From Limnohabitans sp. (lineage in GTDB: Bacteria; Pseudomonadota; Gammaproteobacteria; Burkholderiales; Burkholderiaceae_C): 5,846 nt of DNA. The position numbers and the translations under genes were made by a program. The stretch's first letter is position 1, and every line of letters starts with the position of its first letter. The notes beneath the pieces were generated by a model. It was not told where the DNA came from. It did not search any database and was given only the letters and a program-made list of their open reading frames with translations. Positions 1-5,846 of this stretch are shown in pieces. The stretch covers positions 1 through 5,846 of the forward strand of contig JAKFXJ010000306.1 of NCBI GenBank assembly GCA_021731425.1, written 5' to 3'.

Positions 1-424
1 CAAAAGTGCTGTTGAGTGCGGTCCAATCTTCGTAAGCACCAAACGCCAAACGCGCCGTGTCTTGGCAGCGGCACCATTGGCTGCTGCGCACCGCATCGGG
101 CTTGAAGTTATGCGATTGCAACCACGCGCCGAAGGCCCGTGAGGCTTGGCGGCCCTCTTCGCTCAGGTTGCGCTGGGTACGGCATTGCCCGATCACAAAA
201 CCGGGAGGATCACCCAGCCCCGACTCGGTTGCGGCATGACGGATCAACAGCACACCGCCTTGACGCCATGCGGCCAGCAACTGCGCCCGCGAGGTGCTTT
301 GTGCGGTCTGCGCATAAACCCGGCCGGGCGCACTGGCGAGCAAGGGCGCGATGAGGCCCGAGCCCAAGCGGGCCAAGGCCGTGCGACGCGGCACCAAGGG
401 GGAAAAACCAAAAAAAGGTTTCAT
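1..424 (-). CDS. Exported histidine phosphatase superfamily protein, partial (C-terminus beyond left edge)
   Basis: The reading frame starts at ATG 424 and stays open to base 1, giving the first 141 residues. Residues 1-38 look like a signal peptide: R13, R14 and R19, then a hydrophobic run, then V-Y-A before a likely cut after A38. The paired arginines could mean Tat export, but the match to the Tat motif is loose. The phosphatase core begins at residues 58-67 (VLLIRHAATE). H63 is the expected phosphohistidine and R62 its partner, and the usual RHG is RHA here. DPPGF at 72-76, TQRNLSEEGR at 83-92 and RSSQWCRC at 113-120 are typical of an uncharacterised bacterial branch of this superfamily, and R113 is probably the second phosphate-binding arginine. 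The second catalytic histidine would lie off the edge. The gene starts 10 bases after the frnE-like stop, so the two are probably co-transcribed; a GAGG in that junction may serve as ribosome site. The substrate is unknown. Family call is firm, export fairly likely. Confidence 0.88.
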   Translation of the reverse strand, partial: MKPFFGFSPLVPRRTALARLGSGLIAPLLASAPGRVYAQTAQSTSRAQLLAAWRQGGVLLIRHAATESGLGDPPGFVIGQCRTQRNLSEEGRQASRAFGAWLQSHNFKPDAVRSSQWCRCQDTARLAFGAYEDWTALNSTF

Positions 425-434
425 GCCCCAGGCC

Positions 435-1091
435 TCAATTCACGTCGCCCGAGGCGATTCGGCGCAGCGCCTGCTCAAACACCTCGACCGGCTGACCGCC
501 CGAAATCAGGTGCCTGTCGTTGATGATGACCGCAGGCACCGAGCGGATGCCTGCTTGCGCATAAAACTGCTGGCGCTCGCGCACTTCGGCGGTGTGTGCG
601 TCGCTGTCCAGCACCTCTCGGGCAGCGGCCACATCCAGTCCGGCCGCGGCCACACCCGCTAGCAAAACCTCGGGGTCTTCCACACACTCGGCGCGGCCTT
701 GATAGGCCTGCAAAAACGCTTTTTTCAGGGCATGTTGCGACCCATAGCCCTGGCCTTCGGCCCAGTGCAGCAAACGGTGGGCATTAAAAGTGTTGTAAAC
801 CCTACCCCGCCCGCCGGGGTGGAATTCAAAACCCACCTCGGCCCCGCGATCGGCGATCGTCTGGCGAATTTGCGCCTGCTGCTCGGCTGTCGATCCGTAT
901 TTTTGCGTCAAGTGCTCGCCCAAATCCTGCCCACCGGGGGGCATGTGCGGGTTCAGCTCAAAGGGCTGAAAGTGCAGATCGGCTTGGACTTCACCGTCCA
1001 GACGGACCAAGGCCTGTTCGAGGGAACCCAGGCCCACGGCGCACCAGGGGCAGGCAATGTCGGAAACAAAATCGATTTTCAAAGTGGTCAT
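435..1091 (-). CDS. frnE: FrnE-like DsbA-family oxidoreductase (thioredoxin fold)
   Basis: This gene encodes 218 residues, normal for the FrnE branch of the DsbA family. The N-terminal strand is followed by the redox motif C14-P15-W16-C17 in the context SDIACPWC. A helical insertion covers about residues 60-170, with FNAHRLLHWA typical of the family. The cis-proline loop is V185-P186 in RSVPAVIIN, followed by ISGGQP at 196-201. No signal peptide is visible, so it should act in the cytoplasm, unlike periplasmic DsbA. FrnE relatives are thiol-disulfide oxidoreductases, and some are annotated as isomerases or polyketide-associated enzymes; the substrate here cannot be told. The start at ATG 1091 has only a weak GAAAG-like ribosome site, but it lies directly before the first strand, as expected. 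It faces away from aroQ across a 100-base spacer and precedes the phosphatase gene by 10 bases. The symbol names the family and does not claim the original FrnE role. Confidence 0.92.
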   Translation of the reverse strand: MTTLKIDFVSDIACPWCAVGLGSLEQALVRLDGEVQADLHFQPFELNPHMPPGGQDLGEHLTQKYGSTAEQQAQIRQTIADRGAEVGFEFHPGGRGRVYNTFNAHRLLHWAEGQGYGSQHALKKAFLQAYQGRAECVEDPEVLLAGVAAAGLDVAAAREVLDSDAHTAEVRERQQFYAQAGIRSVPAVIINDRHLISGGQPVEVFEQALRRIASGDVN

Positions 1092-1191
1092 GGATCGCTT
1101 TCAGGGAACGCCTAGGATATTGCCCCAAATCACCGACAATCGCAGATCAAGCCCCCAATCTCCATGATTCCTTGAGCGATAGAGTCCCACC
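1092..1191. promoter_or_regulatory. Divergent spacer between the frnE-like gene and aroQ
   Basis: These 100 bases must hold promoters for both outward-facing genes. On the minus strand a TATCCT (plus-strand AGGATA, 1114-1119) is a possible -10 element 5' of the frnE-like gene, but no good -35 sits at the right distance. For aroQ, TTGCCC at 1120-1125 could be a -35, without a convincing -10. The aroQ ribosome site is probably the AGAG at 1181-1184, 7 bases before ATG. No clear operator or riboswitch is seen. The promoter role is inferred from layout. Confidence 0.35.
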
Positions 1192-1629
1192 ATGAACATC
1201 CTTATCCTGCACGGCATCAACCTGAACATGTTCGGCAAACGCGACCCGGCCCAGTACGGCACGACCACGCTGGACGAGATCAACGCCCAACTCACCGCCC
1301 TGGGCCAGACCCTGGGCGCTCAAGTCGAGTGCTTCCAGACCAACTTCGAAGGCGAAATGGCCGAGCGCATCCACCGTGCCCATGGCGAGGGCGTGAAAGC
1401 GGTGGTCATCAACGCCGGGGCTTGGACACATTACAGCTATGGCATCCGGGACGCCTTGGCCATCCTCAAGTGCCCGATCATCGAAGTGCACATGTCAAAC
1501 ATCCACGCCCGCGAGGCCTTCCGTCACCACTCGGTGATTGCCGACATTGCCAAGGGCCAAATCGCCGGGTTTGGTGTGGACAGCTATTTGCTTGGTCTGC
1601 GGGCCGCTGTCTCGGCAGCCCAGAGCTGA
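1192..1629 (+). CDS. aroQ: Type II 3-dehydroquinate dehydratase
   Basis: This cytoplasmic enzyme converts 3-dehydroquinate to 3-dehydroshikimate. The reaction is step three of the shikimate pathway and also part of quinate catabolism. The product is 145 residues, the usual length for the dodecameric type II class. Expected active-site residues are present: N10, R17 and Y22 (the base) in NLNMFGKRDPAQYG, N74 in INAGA, H80, D87 in RDAL, E98 and H100 (the general acid) in EVHMSNIHAR, then R107 and R111. Several normally constant positions differ. HGINLN replaces the usual NGPNLN, QTNFEG replaces QSNxEG, and NAGAWTHYS replaces NPGAYTHTS, so it belongs to a divergent sub-branch. The start at ATG 1192 has a modest AGAG site. 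It is a single gene, divergent from the frnE-like gene and convergent with glpD. No other shikimate or quinate gene is nearby, so biosynthetic versus catabolic use is undecided. Confidence 0.95.
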   Translation: MNILILHGINLNMFGKRDPAQYGTTTLDEINAQLTALGQTLGAQVECFQTNFEGEMAERIHRAHGEGVKAVVINAGAWTHYSYGIRDALAILKCPIIEVHMSNIHAREAFRHHSVIADIAKGQIAGFGVDSYLLGLRAAVSAAQS

Positions 1630-1653
1630 AGCGCGGGCCATCCGCGCTGGGCT
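1617..1653. terminator. Two-part hairpin between convergent aroQ and glpD, possible bidirectional terminator
   Basis: An inner perfect stem pairs AGCGCGG (1630-1636) with CCGCGCT (1642-1648) around a 5-base loop. An outer stem pairs AGCCC (1617-1621) with GGGCT (1649-1653), leaving 8 bases bulged on the 5' side, including the aroQ stop codon. The structure is GC-rich and sits exactly between two converging genes, which suggests a transcription-ending or 3'-end-protecting role for both. No T-run follows on either strand, so it is not a textbook intrinsic terminator. Confidence 0.45.
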
Positions 1654-1669
1654 TGCGCTCGGCGTTGAA

Positions 1670-3367
1670 TCAGTCAGCCAAGGTGTAACGCTGGCACAGC
1701 TCTAAAAACGCACCGAGCTGGGGGTCAAGCCCGGTTTCTTCTTGAAGCAAAGCGGCCACGGCCGGGGCCATGCGTGCCGCTTGCCGGGCATCCAGGAAAA
1801 GCGCACGCCAACGCCTGGCCAACATGTCTTCCACGGTCAAAGCCCATTCCTGGCGGGCAGCAAAACGCACCATGGCTTCGCTCAGGCCCATGCCCAGGTC
1901 TCGGTCAGCACCGGGCAGGCGCAACACATCCTCAGCCTCGGTGCCCCACAAATGCAAACCGGGCGCATCACTGATCTGGTGCTTGGCAGCCGCAAATGAA
2001 GGCTTGCCGGGCGTGGGAGAGGGAGCGCCCACCAAACGGTGCTGCGCGGTGTTCACCGGACTTAGGGCCACACCAGGCCCTGTGGCCAAGTCACCGTGTT
2101 CGGCCAGAACCTGCAAGACATGCTCGGCCATGCTGCGGTAAGTGGTCCACTTGCCACCAGTCACGGTCACAAAACCCGGGGCTTCACGCTGGATCAGGTG
2201 CTCGCGCGACATTTTGCTGGTCGAGCCGCCTGCCGCATCGGCTGCGCCCTGCACCACCAAGGGGCGCAAACCCACCCACACGCTCAGCACATCGGCTCGG
2301 CTCAAGCTCACGCCCAGCGACTGCTGCGCTTCGCGAAACAAAAAGTCCAGCTCCTCGGCCATGGGCACGGGCTCTTTGGGCGCATCGGTGCGGGGGGTGT
2401 CGGTGGTGCCGATCACGGTCGCCCCCAACCAAGGCACGGCAAACAAGACACGCCCATCGGCGGTGCTCGGAATCAGCACTGCTTCGCGAATGGGCAAACG
2501 CTCGCGGGCCACCACCAGGTGCACCCCTTGGCTGGCCGTGACCAGCGGCTTGATTGGGGGCGCCGTGCCACCGTGGGGCGACAAAGCCATTTGGCGCAAA
2601 CCATCGACCCAGACCCCCGTGGCATTGACCACACACCGGGCCAGTCCCTCGCGGGTTCGGCCGCTGCGCTCGTCGAGCCACGACACGCGCCAACCCTGCG
2701 CCACGGGCGACAAGGCCGTCACGCGGCTGTGGTTGTGCAAACTGGCTCCCGCGCGGCGGGCCGTCTTGGCCAGCGCCAGGGCCAGGCGAGCGTCTTCAAA
2801 CTGGGCATCCCAGTAGCGCATGCCCGCCACCCAGGTGCTTTGCGGCGCAGGGCTGCCAACTGCGGGTGCTGCGCCACCGGCAACACCGCGAGCCGCATCC
2901 CCAGGGCAACGCGCCAGCAATTGGCGCCGCGACAAAGCCACCGTGCGCCCCAAGCTCCAGCGCCCAGACAGCCACTGGTACAGCTTCAGGCCCATGCCCG
3001 TCCAGGCCCAAGACAGCCAGCTGGCCCCGGGCACCACAAAAGACAAAGGCTGCGCCAAGTGCGGCGCCAAGGCCAAGATCGTGGCACGTTCACGTAAGGC
3101 CTCGCGCACCAGCCGCCAGTGCCCCTGCGCCAGGTAGCGCACGCCGCCATGCAGCAATTTGGTCGAACGCGACGAGGTGCCGCAGGCCCAATCGCCCGCC
3201 TCCAGCAGCGCCACGCGCTGGCCTTGCAGCGCCGCCTGCACGGCCACGCCCAGGCCCGTGGCACCCCCACCCACCACCAACACATCCCAGTGATCCATGG
3301 GTTCGGCAGCGGGGCTCGCCGCGTTCACAACGGGGTCGACAGCGGAAGATGGGCTTGAATTTTCCAC
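1670..3367 (-). CDS. glpD: FAD-dependent (aerobic-type) glycerol-3-phosphate dehydrogenase
   Basis: GlpD oxidises sn-glycerol 3-phosphate to dihydroxyacetone phosphate at the inner face of the cytoplasmic membrane and passes electrons to quinone. Counting from the GTG at 3367 (565 residues), the FAD-binding GGGATGLG is at 33-40. STKLLHGGVRYL at 68-79 closely matches E. coli GlpD (SSKLIHGGLRYL). IGTTDT is at 319-324, VGLRPL with a substrate-binding arginine at 365-370, and TGGKWTTYR at 403-411. The C-terminal domain carries EDMLARRWRALFLDA at about 513-527. An Ala/Gly/Pro-rich insert at about 161-179 has no counterpart in the E. coli protein. I chose GTG 3367 because an AGGA lies 6 bases upstream. 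ATG 3298 would give a conventional 542-residue protein starting MDHWDVLVVGGG but has no visible ribosome site. A TTG at 3403 also lacks one. Divergence from glpR supports the function and suggests repression by it. Confidence 0.95.
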   Translation of the reverse strand: MENSSPSSAVDPVVNAASPAAEPMDHWDVLVVGGGATGLGVAVQAALQGQRVALLEAGDWACGTSSRSTKLLHGGVRYLAQGHWRLVREALRERATILALAPHLAQPLSFVVPGASWLSWAWTGMGLKLYQWLSGRWSLGRTVALSRRQLLARCPGDAARGVAGGAAPAVGSPAPQSTWVAGMRYWDAQFEDARLALALAKTARRAGASLHNHSRVTALSPVAQGWRVSWLDERSGRTREGLARCVVNATGVWVDGLRQMALSPHGGTAPPIKPLVTASQGVHLVVARERLPIREAVLIPSTADGRVLFAVPWLGATVIGTTDTPRTDAPKEPVPMAEELDFLFREAQQSLGVSLSRADVLSVWVGLRPLVVQGAADAAGGSTSKMSREHLIQREAPGFVTVTGGKWTTYRSMAEHVLQVLAEHGDLATGPGVALSPVNTAQHRLVGAPSPTPGKPSFAAAKHQISDAPGLHLWGTEAEDVLRLPGADRDLGMGLSEAMVRFAARQEWALTVEDMLARRWRALFLDARQAARMAPAVAALLQEETGLDPQLGAFLELCQRYTLAD

Positions 3368-3373
3368 AAATTT

Positions 3374-3377
3374 TCCT
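3374..3377 (-). promoter_or_regulatory. Ribosome binding site supporting the GTG start of glpD
   Basis: On the minus strand AGGA precedes GTG (3365-3367) with a 6-base spacer. Neither the downstream ATG at 3298 nor the upstream TTG at 3403 has a comparable site, so this element decides the start I prefer. Confidence 0.5.
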
Positions 3378-3379
3378 GA

Positions 3380-3420
3380 AATGATCGAAAAATGTTGATC
3401 CAAATTGATTTTTTTTGATT
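3380..3420. promoter_or_regulatory. Candidate GlpR operator: phased TTGAT repeats
   Basis: TTGAT occurs three times at exact 10-base spacing (3395-3399, 3405-3409, 3415-3419), so all copies lie on one face of the helix. AATGATCGAA (3380-3389) and AATGTTGATC (3391-3400) also partly match the E. coli GlpR half-site WATGTTCGWT, at about 8 and 7 of 10 positions, but as direct rather than inverted copies. The block lies in the AT-rich gap between glpD and glpR and overlaps a candidate glpD promoter element, as a repressor site should. The role is inferred. Confidence 0.45.
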
Positions 3421-3423
3421 GTA
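3418..3423 (-). promoter_or_regulatory. Possible -10 element for glpD
   Basis: The minus strand reads TACAAT here, one base from the TATAAT consensus. Transcription would begin near 3411 and leave a leader of about 44 bases before the GTG start. No recognisable -35 lies 16-18 bases upstream, so an activator or a weak promoter would be needed. Confidence 0.3.
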
Positions 3424-3493
3424 TCGGTGAATCGCTTGGTTTTTGCGTTATTCTGAATCACTCATTGTTGACACTGTCTTCTTCGCGATTGCC

Positions 3494-4273
3494 ATGGCCC
3501 TCAACCCTCGACAACTGTCCCTTTTGCAAGCTGTGCGCGAACACGGCAGCGTCAAAACCGAAACCTTGGCCGAACAGCTGGGCATCCCCTTGCAAACCGT
3601 GCGGCGTGACCTGCAGCGCCTGACCGAAGCGGCCATGCTCGAGCGCTTTCATGGCGGTGTGCGGGTGGTCGACTCGTCCACACGCAACACCACCTACACC
3701 GAGCGCCAGCGCACCCAGGCACAAGCCAAACAAGACATCGCCCGGCATGTGGCTCAGGCCATCCCCAATGGTGCCAGCCTGTTCATGAACATCGGCACCA
3801 CCGTCGAGGCCGTGGCCCGCGAGCTGCTACAGCACAAAGGCCTGCGCGTGATCACCAACAACCTGCATGTAGCGCACATCCTGGCGGCCAACCCCGAGTG
3901 CGACGTGCTGGTGGCGGGCGGCACCGTGCGGCACGAAGACCTGGGCGTGGTGGGAGAAGCCGCGCTGGCCTTCATCCGGCAGTTCAAGGTGGACATCGGC
4001 CTGATCGGCATCAGCGGCATCGACGCCGACGGGACCCTGCGCGACTACGACATGCGCGAAGTCATGGTGGCCCGCGCCATCGTGGCCCAATCGCGCCAAG
4101 TCTGGCTGGTGGCCGACCACAGCAAATTCGACCGCCCGGCCATGATCGAAATGGCCCCGCTCAAAGCGGTGCACACCCTCTTCACCGACAGGGCCCCTGC
4201 GACAGCGCAGCAGCGCTTGATGGAGGACTTGGGGGTGCGGTGTGTGGTGGCGCTAGCACCATTTAAGGGTTAG
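3494..4273 (+). CDS. glpR: DeoR-family glycerol-3-phosphate regulon repressor GlpR
   Basis: The product is 259 residues, close to E. coli GlpR (252). The N-terminal winged helix-turn-helix covers about residues 4-56, with the DeoR signature LAEQLGIPLQTVRRDLQRL at 25-43 and RFHGGV at 51-56. The C-terminal effector domain shows MNIGTTVEAVA (98-108), ITNNLHVA (120-127), AGGTVRHEDLGVVGEA (141-156), IGISGIDADG (171-180) and VADHSKF (206-212). These closely parallel E. coli GlpR (IDIGTT, VTNNLNVA, LGISGIDSDG, VDHSKF), so the effector is probably glycerol 3-phosphate. It should act as a DNA-bound repressor released by that ligand. The ATG at 3494 fits the family N-terminus, although no ribosome site is visible before it. 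An in-frame TTG at 3443 would add 17 residues and lacks a site too. Divergent glpD is the obvious target, with self-control through the shared spacer. A terminator follows the stop codon directly. Confidence 0.94.
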   Translation: MALNPRQLSLLQAVREHGSVKTETLAEQLGIPLQTVRRDLQRLTEAAMLERFHGGVRVVDSSTRNTTYTERQRTQAQAKQDIARHVAQAIPNGASLFMNIGTTVEAVARELLQHKGLRVITNNLHVAHILAANPECDVLVAGGTVRHEDLGVVGEAALAFIRQFKVDIGLIGISGIDADGTLRDYDMREVMVARAIVAQSRQVWLVADHSKFDRPAMIEMAPLKAVHTLFTDRAPATAQQRLMEDLGVRCVVALAPFKG

Positions 4274-4276
4274 ACC

Positions 4277-4301
4277 CTGAACAGTCGGTTCAGCTTTTCT
4301 T
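4277..4301 (+). terminator. Intrinsic terminator after glpR
   Basis: CTGAAC (4277-4282) pairs with GTTCAG (4288-4293) around a 5-base loop, followed by CTTTTCTT. The stem is short, but the T-rich tail supports rho-independent termination on the plus strand. The 3' arm includes the stop codon of the converging ygiQ-like gene (4290-4292). A second, competing small hairpin (AGGGT 4266-4270 with ACCCT 4274-4278) flanks the glpR stop codon. Confidence 0.6.
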
Positions 4302-5846
4302 GCGCGGGGGCAAACCAGTGTGCTGGGTAAGGAGTTGGCCTTTTTTGGGCTGCCCCATGCGTTTGGGCGCCGTCGACAAAGACACCGACGACTTGGCCCC
4401 CGCACCCGTGCTGTTTTTGCGACGGGCGCTTTGGTAGCCTTCTTCGGCCAGCGGCTGCCAGTTGGGGATCAAGTGGTGTTTGCCGTTGCCGATCAGGTCT
4501 GACCGGCCCATGGCTTTGAGGGCTTCGCGCAGCAGGGGCCAGTTGGTGGCGTCGTGGTAGCGCAAAAACGCTTTGTGCAGGCGGCGGCGTTTGTCGCCTT
4601 TGACCACATCCACTTTTTCGCTGTCGCGGGTGATTTTGCGCAGCGGGTTGCGGGTCGAGTGGTACATGGCCGTGGCCGTGGCCATGGGGCTGGGGTAGAA
4701 AGTCTGCACCTGATCGGCCCTGAAGCCGTTCTTTTTGAGCCAGATGGCCAAGTTCATCATGTCTTCGTCGCTGGTGCCCGGGTGGGCGGCGATGAAGTAT
4801 GGGATGAGGAACTGCTTTTTGCCCACTTCTTCGCTGTACTTGTCGAACATCGACTTGAAGCGGTCGTAGGTGCCGATGCCCGGCTTCATCATCTTGGACA
4901 GCGGGCCGCCCTCGGTGTGCTCGGGCGCAATCTTCAGGTAGCCGCCCACATGGTGCTGCACCAGCTCTTTCACGTATTCGGGCGACTGCACGGCCAGGTC
5001 GTAACGCAGGCCGGAGCCGATCAAGATCTTCTTGATGCCCTTGAGGTTACGCGCCCGGCGGTACATGTTGATCAGCGGGCCGTGGTCGGTGGTCAGGTTC
5101 TGGCAGATGCCTGGGAATACGCAGCTGGGTTTGCGGCAGGCCGATTCGATCTCGGGGCTCTTGCAGCCCAGGCGGTACATGTTGGCCGTGGGGCCGCCCA
5201 GGTCAGAGATGACGCCGGTGAAGCCTTTGACCTTGTCGCGGATGTCTTCCACCTCGCGGATGATGGATTCCTCAGACCGGCTTTGGATGATGCGGCCTTC
5301 GTGCTCGGTGATGGAGCAAAAGGTGCAGCCGCCAAAGCAGCCGCGCATGATGTTCACGCTGAAGCGGATCATTTCCCATGCGGGGATTTTGGTCGCGTGG
5401 TCGTGGCTGCCGTTTTCGTCGGCATAGCGCGGGTGTGGGCTGCGTGCATACGGCAGGTCGAACACCAAGTCCATCTCGGCCGTGGTCAGCGGGATGGGCG
5501 GCGGGGTGATCCACACGTCACGCGCGGTTGTGCCTTCGCCATGCGCTTGCACCAGGCAGCGGGCGTTGCCGGGGTTGGTTTCCAGGTGCAGCACGCGGTT
5601 GGCGTGGGCATAGAGCACGGCGTCTTGCTTGACTTGCTCGTAGCTGGGCAGGCGGATCACGCTTTTGTCGCGGGGCGGGACTTTGTGGGTGCCTTTGCCA
5701 CGCAGGGCCGGGTTGGGCACAAAGTTGAGCGGCTGAATGATGGGCTCAATAGCGGCTTGCACCGTGCGGGCCTGGGCCACGGCGGCGGACAAATCGGCTT
5801 CGATGTTTTTGGCGTTGTGTCCCTCGGCCACTTCCTTGGCTTCTTC
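4290..5846 (-). CDS. ygiQ: YgiQ-family (UPF0313) radical SAM protein, partial (N-terminus beyond right edge)
   Basis: The frame is open from the right edge to the TGA at 4290, giving 518 C-terminal residues. E. coli YgiQ is over 700 residues long, so roughly the first 240 are missing. The radical SAM motif CFGGCTFC (bases 5316-5339) should bind the [4Fe-4S] cluster that cleaves S-adenosylmethionine. Family-typical stretches follow: [68 protein letters not shown] and QVQTFYPSP. The C-terminal [17 protein letters not shown] region belongs to the DUF3362-type tail. A second cysteine set, C-x8-C-x4-C-x5-C (bases 5103-5165), is shared with E. coli YgiQ. The last 45 or so residues are basic and low in complexity, as in relatives. 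The reaction and substrate are unknown. A GTG at 5831 is in frame, but the conserved family continues upstream of it, so it is not the true start. It converges on glpR with 16 bases between stop codons. Confidence 0.93.
   Translation of the reverse strand, partial: EEAKEVAEGHNAKNIEADLSAAVAQARTVQAAIEPIIQPLNFVPNPALRGKGTHKVPPRDKSVIRLPSYEQVKQDAVLYAHANRVLHLETNPGNARCLVQAHGEGTTARDVWITPPPIPLTTAEMDLVFDLPYARSPHPRYADENGSHDHATKIPAWEMIRFSVNIMRGCFGGCTFCSITEHEGRIIQSRSEESIIREVEDIRDKVKGFTGVISDLGGPTANMYRLGCKSPEIESACRKPSCVFPGICQNLTTDHGPLINMYRRARNLKGIKKILIGSGLRYDLAVQSPEYVKELVQHHVGGYLKIAPEHTEGGPLSKMMKPGIGTYDRFKSMFDKYSEEVGKKQFLIPYFIAAHPGTSDEDMMNLAIWLKKNGFRADQVQTFYPSPMATATAMYHSTRNPLRKITRDSEKVDVVKGDKRRRLHKAFLRYHDATNWPLLREALKAMGRSDLIGNGKHHLIPNWQPLAEEGYQSARRKNSTGAGAKSSVSLSTAPKRMGQPKKGQLLTQHTGLPPRKKS

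Noticed and set aside
146..523. Plus-strand open frame opposite the phosphatase and frnE-like genes
   Set aside because: It spans two genes on the other strand that have clear family motifs, and its own translation resembles nothing.
1139..1180. ATCGC / GCGAT inverted repeat in the frnE-aroQ spacer
   Set aside because: Five base pairs over a 32-base gap is within chance for this composition.
2096..3097. Long plus-strand open frame (333 codons) opposite glpD
   Set aside because: It lies fully antisense to a strongly conserved glpD sequence and its translation is rich in H, R, Q, A and P, as expected for a GC-rich shadow frame. It has no recognisable domain.
3468..3473. Perfect TTGACA -35 box upstream of glpR
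   Set aside because: The matching -10 position falls on the glpR start codon (3490-3496) with no TATAAT-like sequence, so it is probably chance or not used as such.
3443..3493. TTG-initiated 17-residue extension of GlpR
   Set aside because: It has no ribosome site and the extra residues fall outside the family N-terminus; ATG 3494 fits the winged-helix start better.
4266..4278. AGGGT-TAG-ACCCT hairpin as the glpR terminator
   Set aside because: It has only 5 base pairs with a 3-base loop and no T-run directly after it; the overlapping CTGAAC/GTTCAG hairpin with its T-rich tail fits better.
5829..5831. GTG as the start of the ygiQ-like gene
   Set aside because: The frame remains open to the right edge, and the family has some 240 further N-terminal residues, so the gene is cut by the window.

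Overview
The window is GC-rich and densely coded, with six protein genes and almost no spare DNA. The gene families, the GC-rich codon use and the 'HGINLNMFG' type of 3-dehydroquinate dehydratase suggest a beta-proteobacterium, probably Burkholderiales and perhaps Comamonadaceae. That placement is inferred from protein style and was not tested by a search.

Layout, left to right: (1) a minus-strand exported histidine-phosphatase gene, cut by the left edge (1-424); (2) minus-strand frnE-like DsbA-family oxidoreductase (435-1091), 10 bases upstream of the phosphatase and probably co-transcribed with it; (3) a 100-base divergent spacer; (4) plus-strand aroQ, type II 3-dehydroquinate dehydratase (1192-1629); (5) a short convergent spacer holding a strong hairpin; (6) minus-strand glpD, FAD-dependent glycerol-3-phosphate dehydrogenase (1670-3367); (7) an AT-rich divergent control region with phased repeats; (8) plus-strand glpR, DeoR-family repressor (3494-4273), followed by a compact intrinsic terminator; (9) minus-strand ygiQ-like radical SAM gene, cut by the right edge (4290-5846).

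The clearest functional unit is the divergent glpD-glpR pair. GlpR probably senses glycerol 3-phosphate and represses glpD, and perhaps itself, from the shared AT-rich region. GlpD oxidises glycerol 3-phosphate to dihydroxyacetone phosphate and feeds electrons to the quinone pool. The kinase and facilitator genes (glpK, glpF) are not in this window. aroQ serves the shikimate pathway or quinate breakdown and has no evident link to its neighbours. The frnE-phosphatase pair and the ygiQ-like gene are conserved families with poorly defined roles.

I found no mobile element, CRISPR array, tRNA, rRNA or defence system. This is mostly ordinary chromosomal housekeeping DNA. The items most worth a second look are the phased repeats between glpD and glpR, the non-ATG start of glpD, and the conserved extra cysteine cluster in the YgiQ-like protein.
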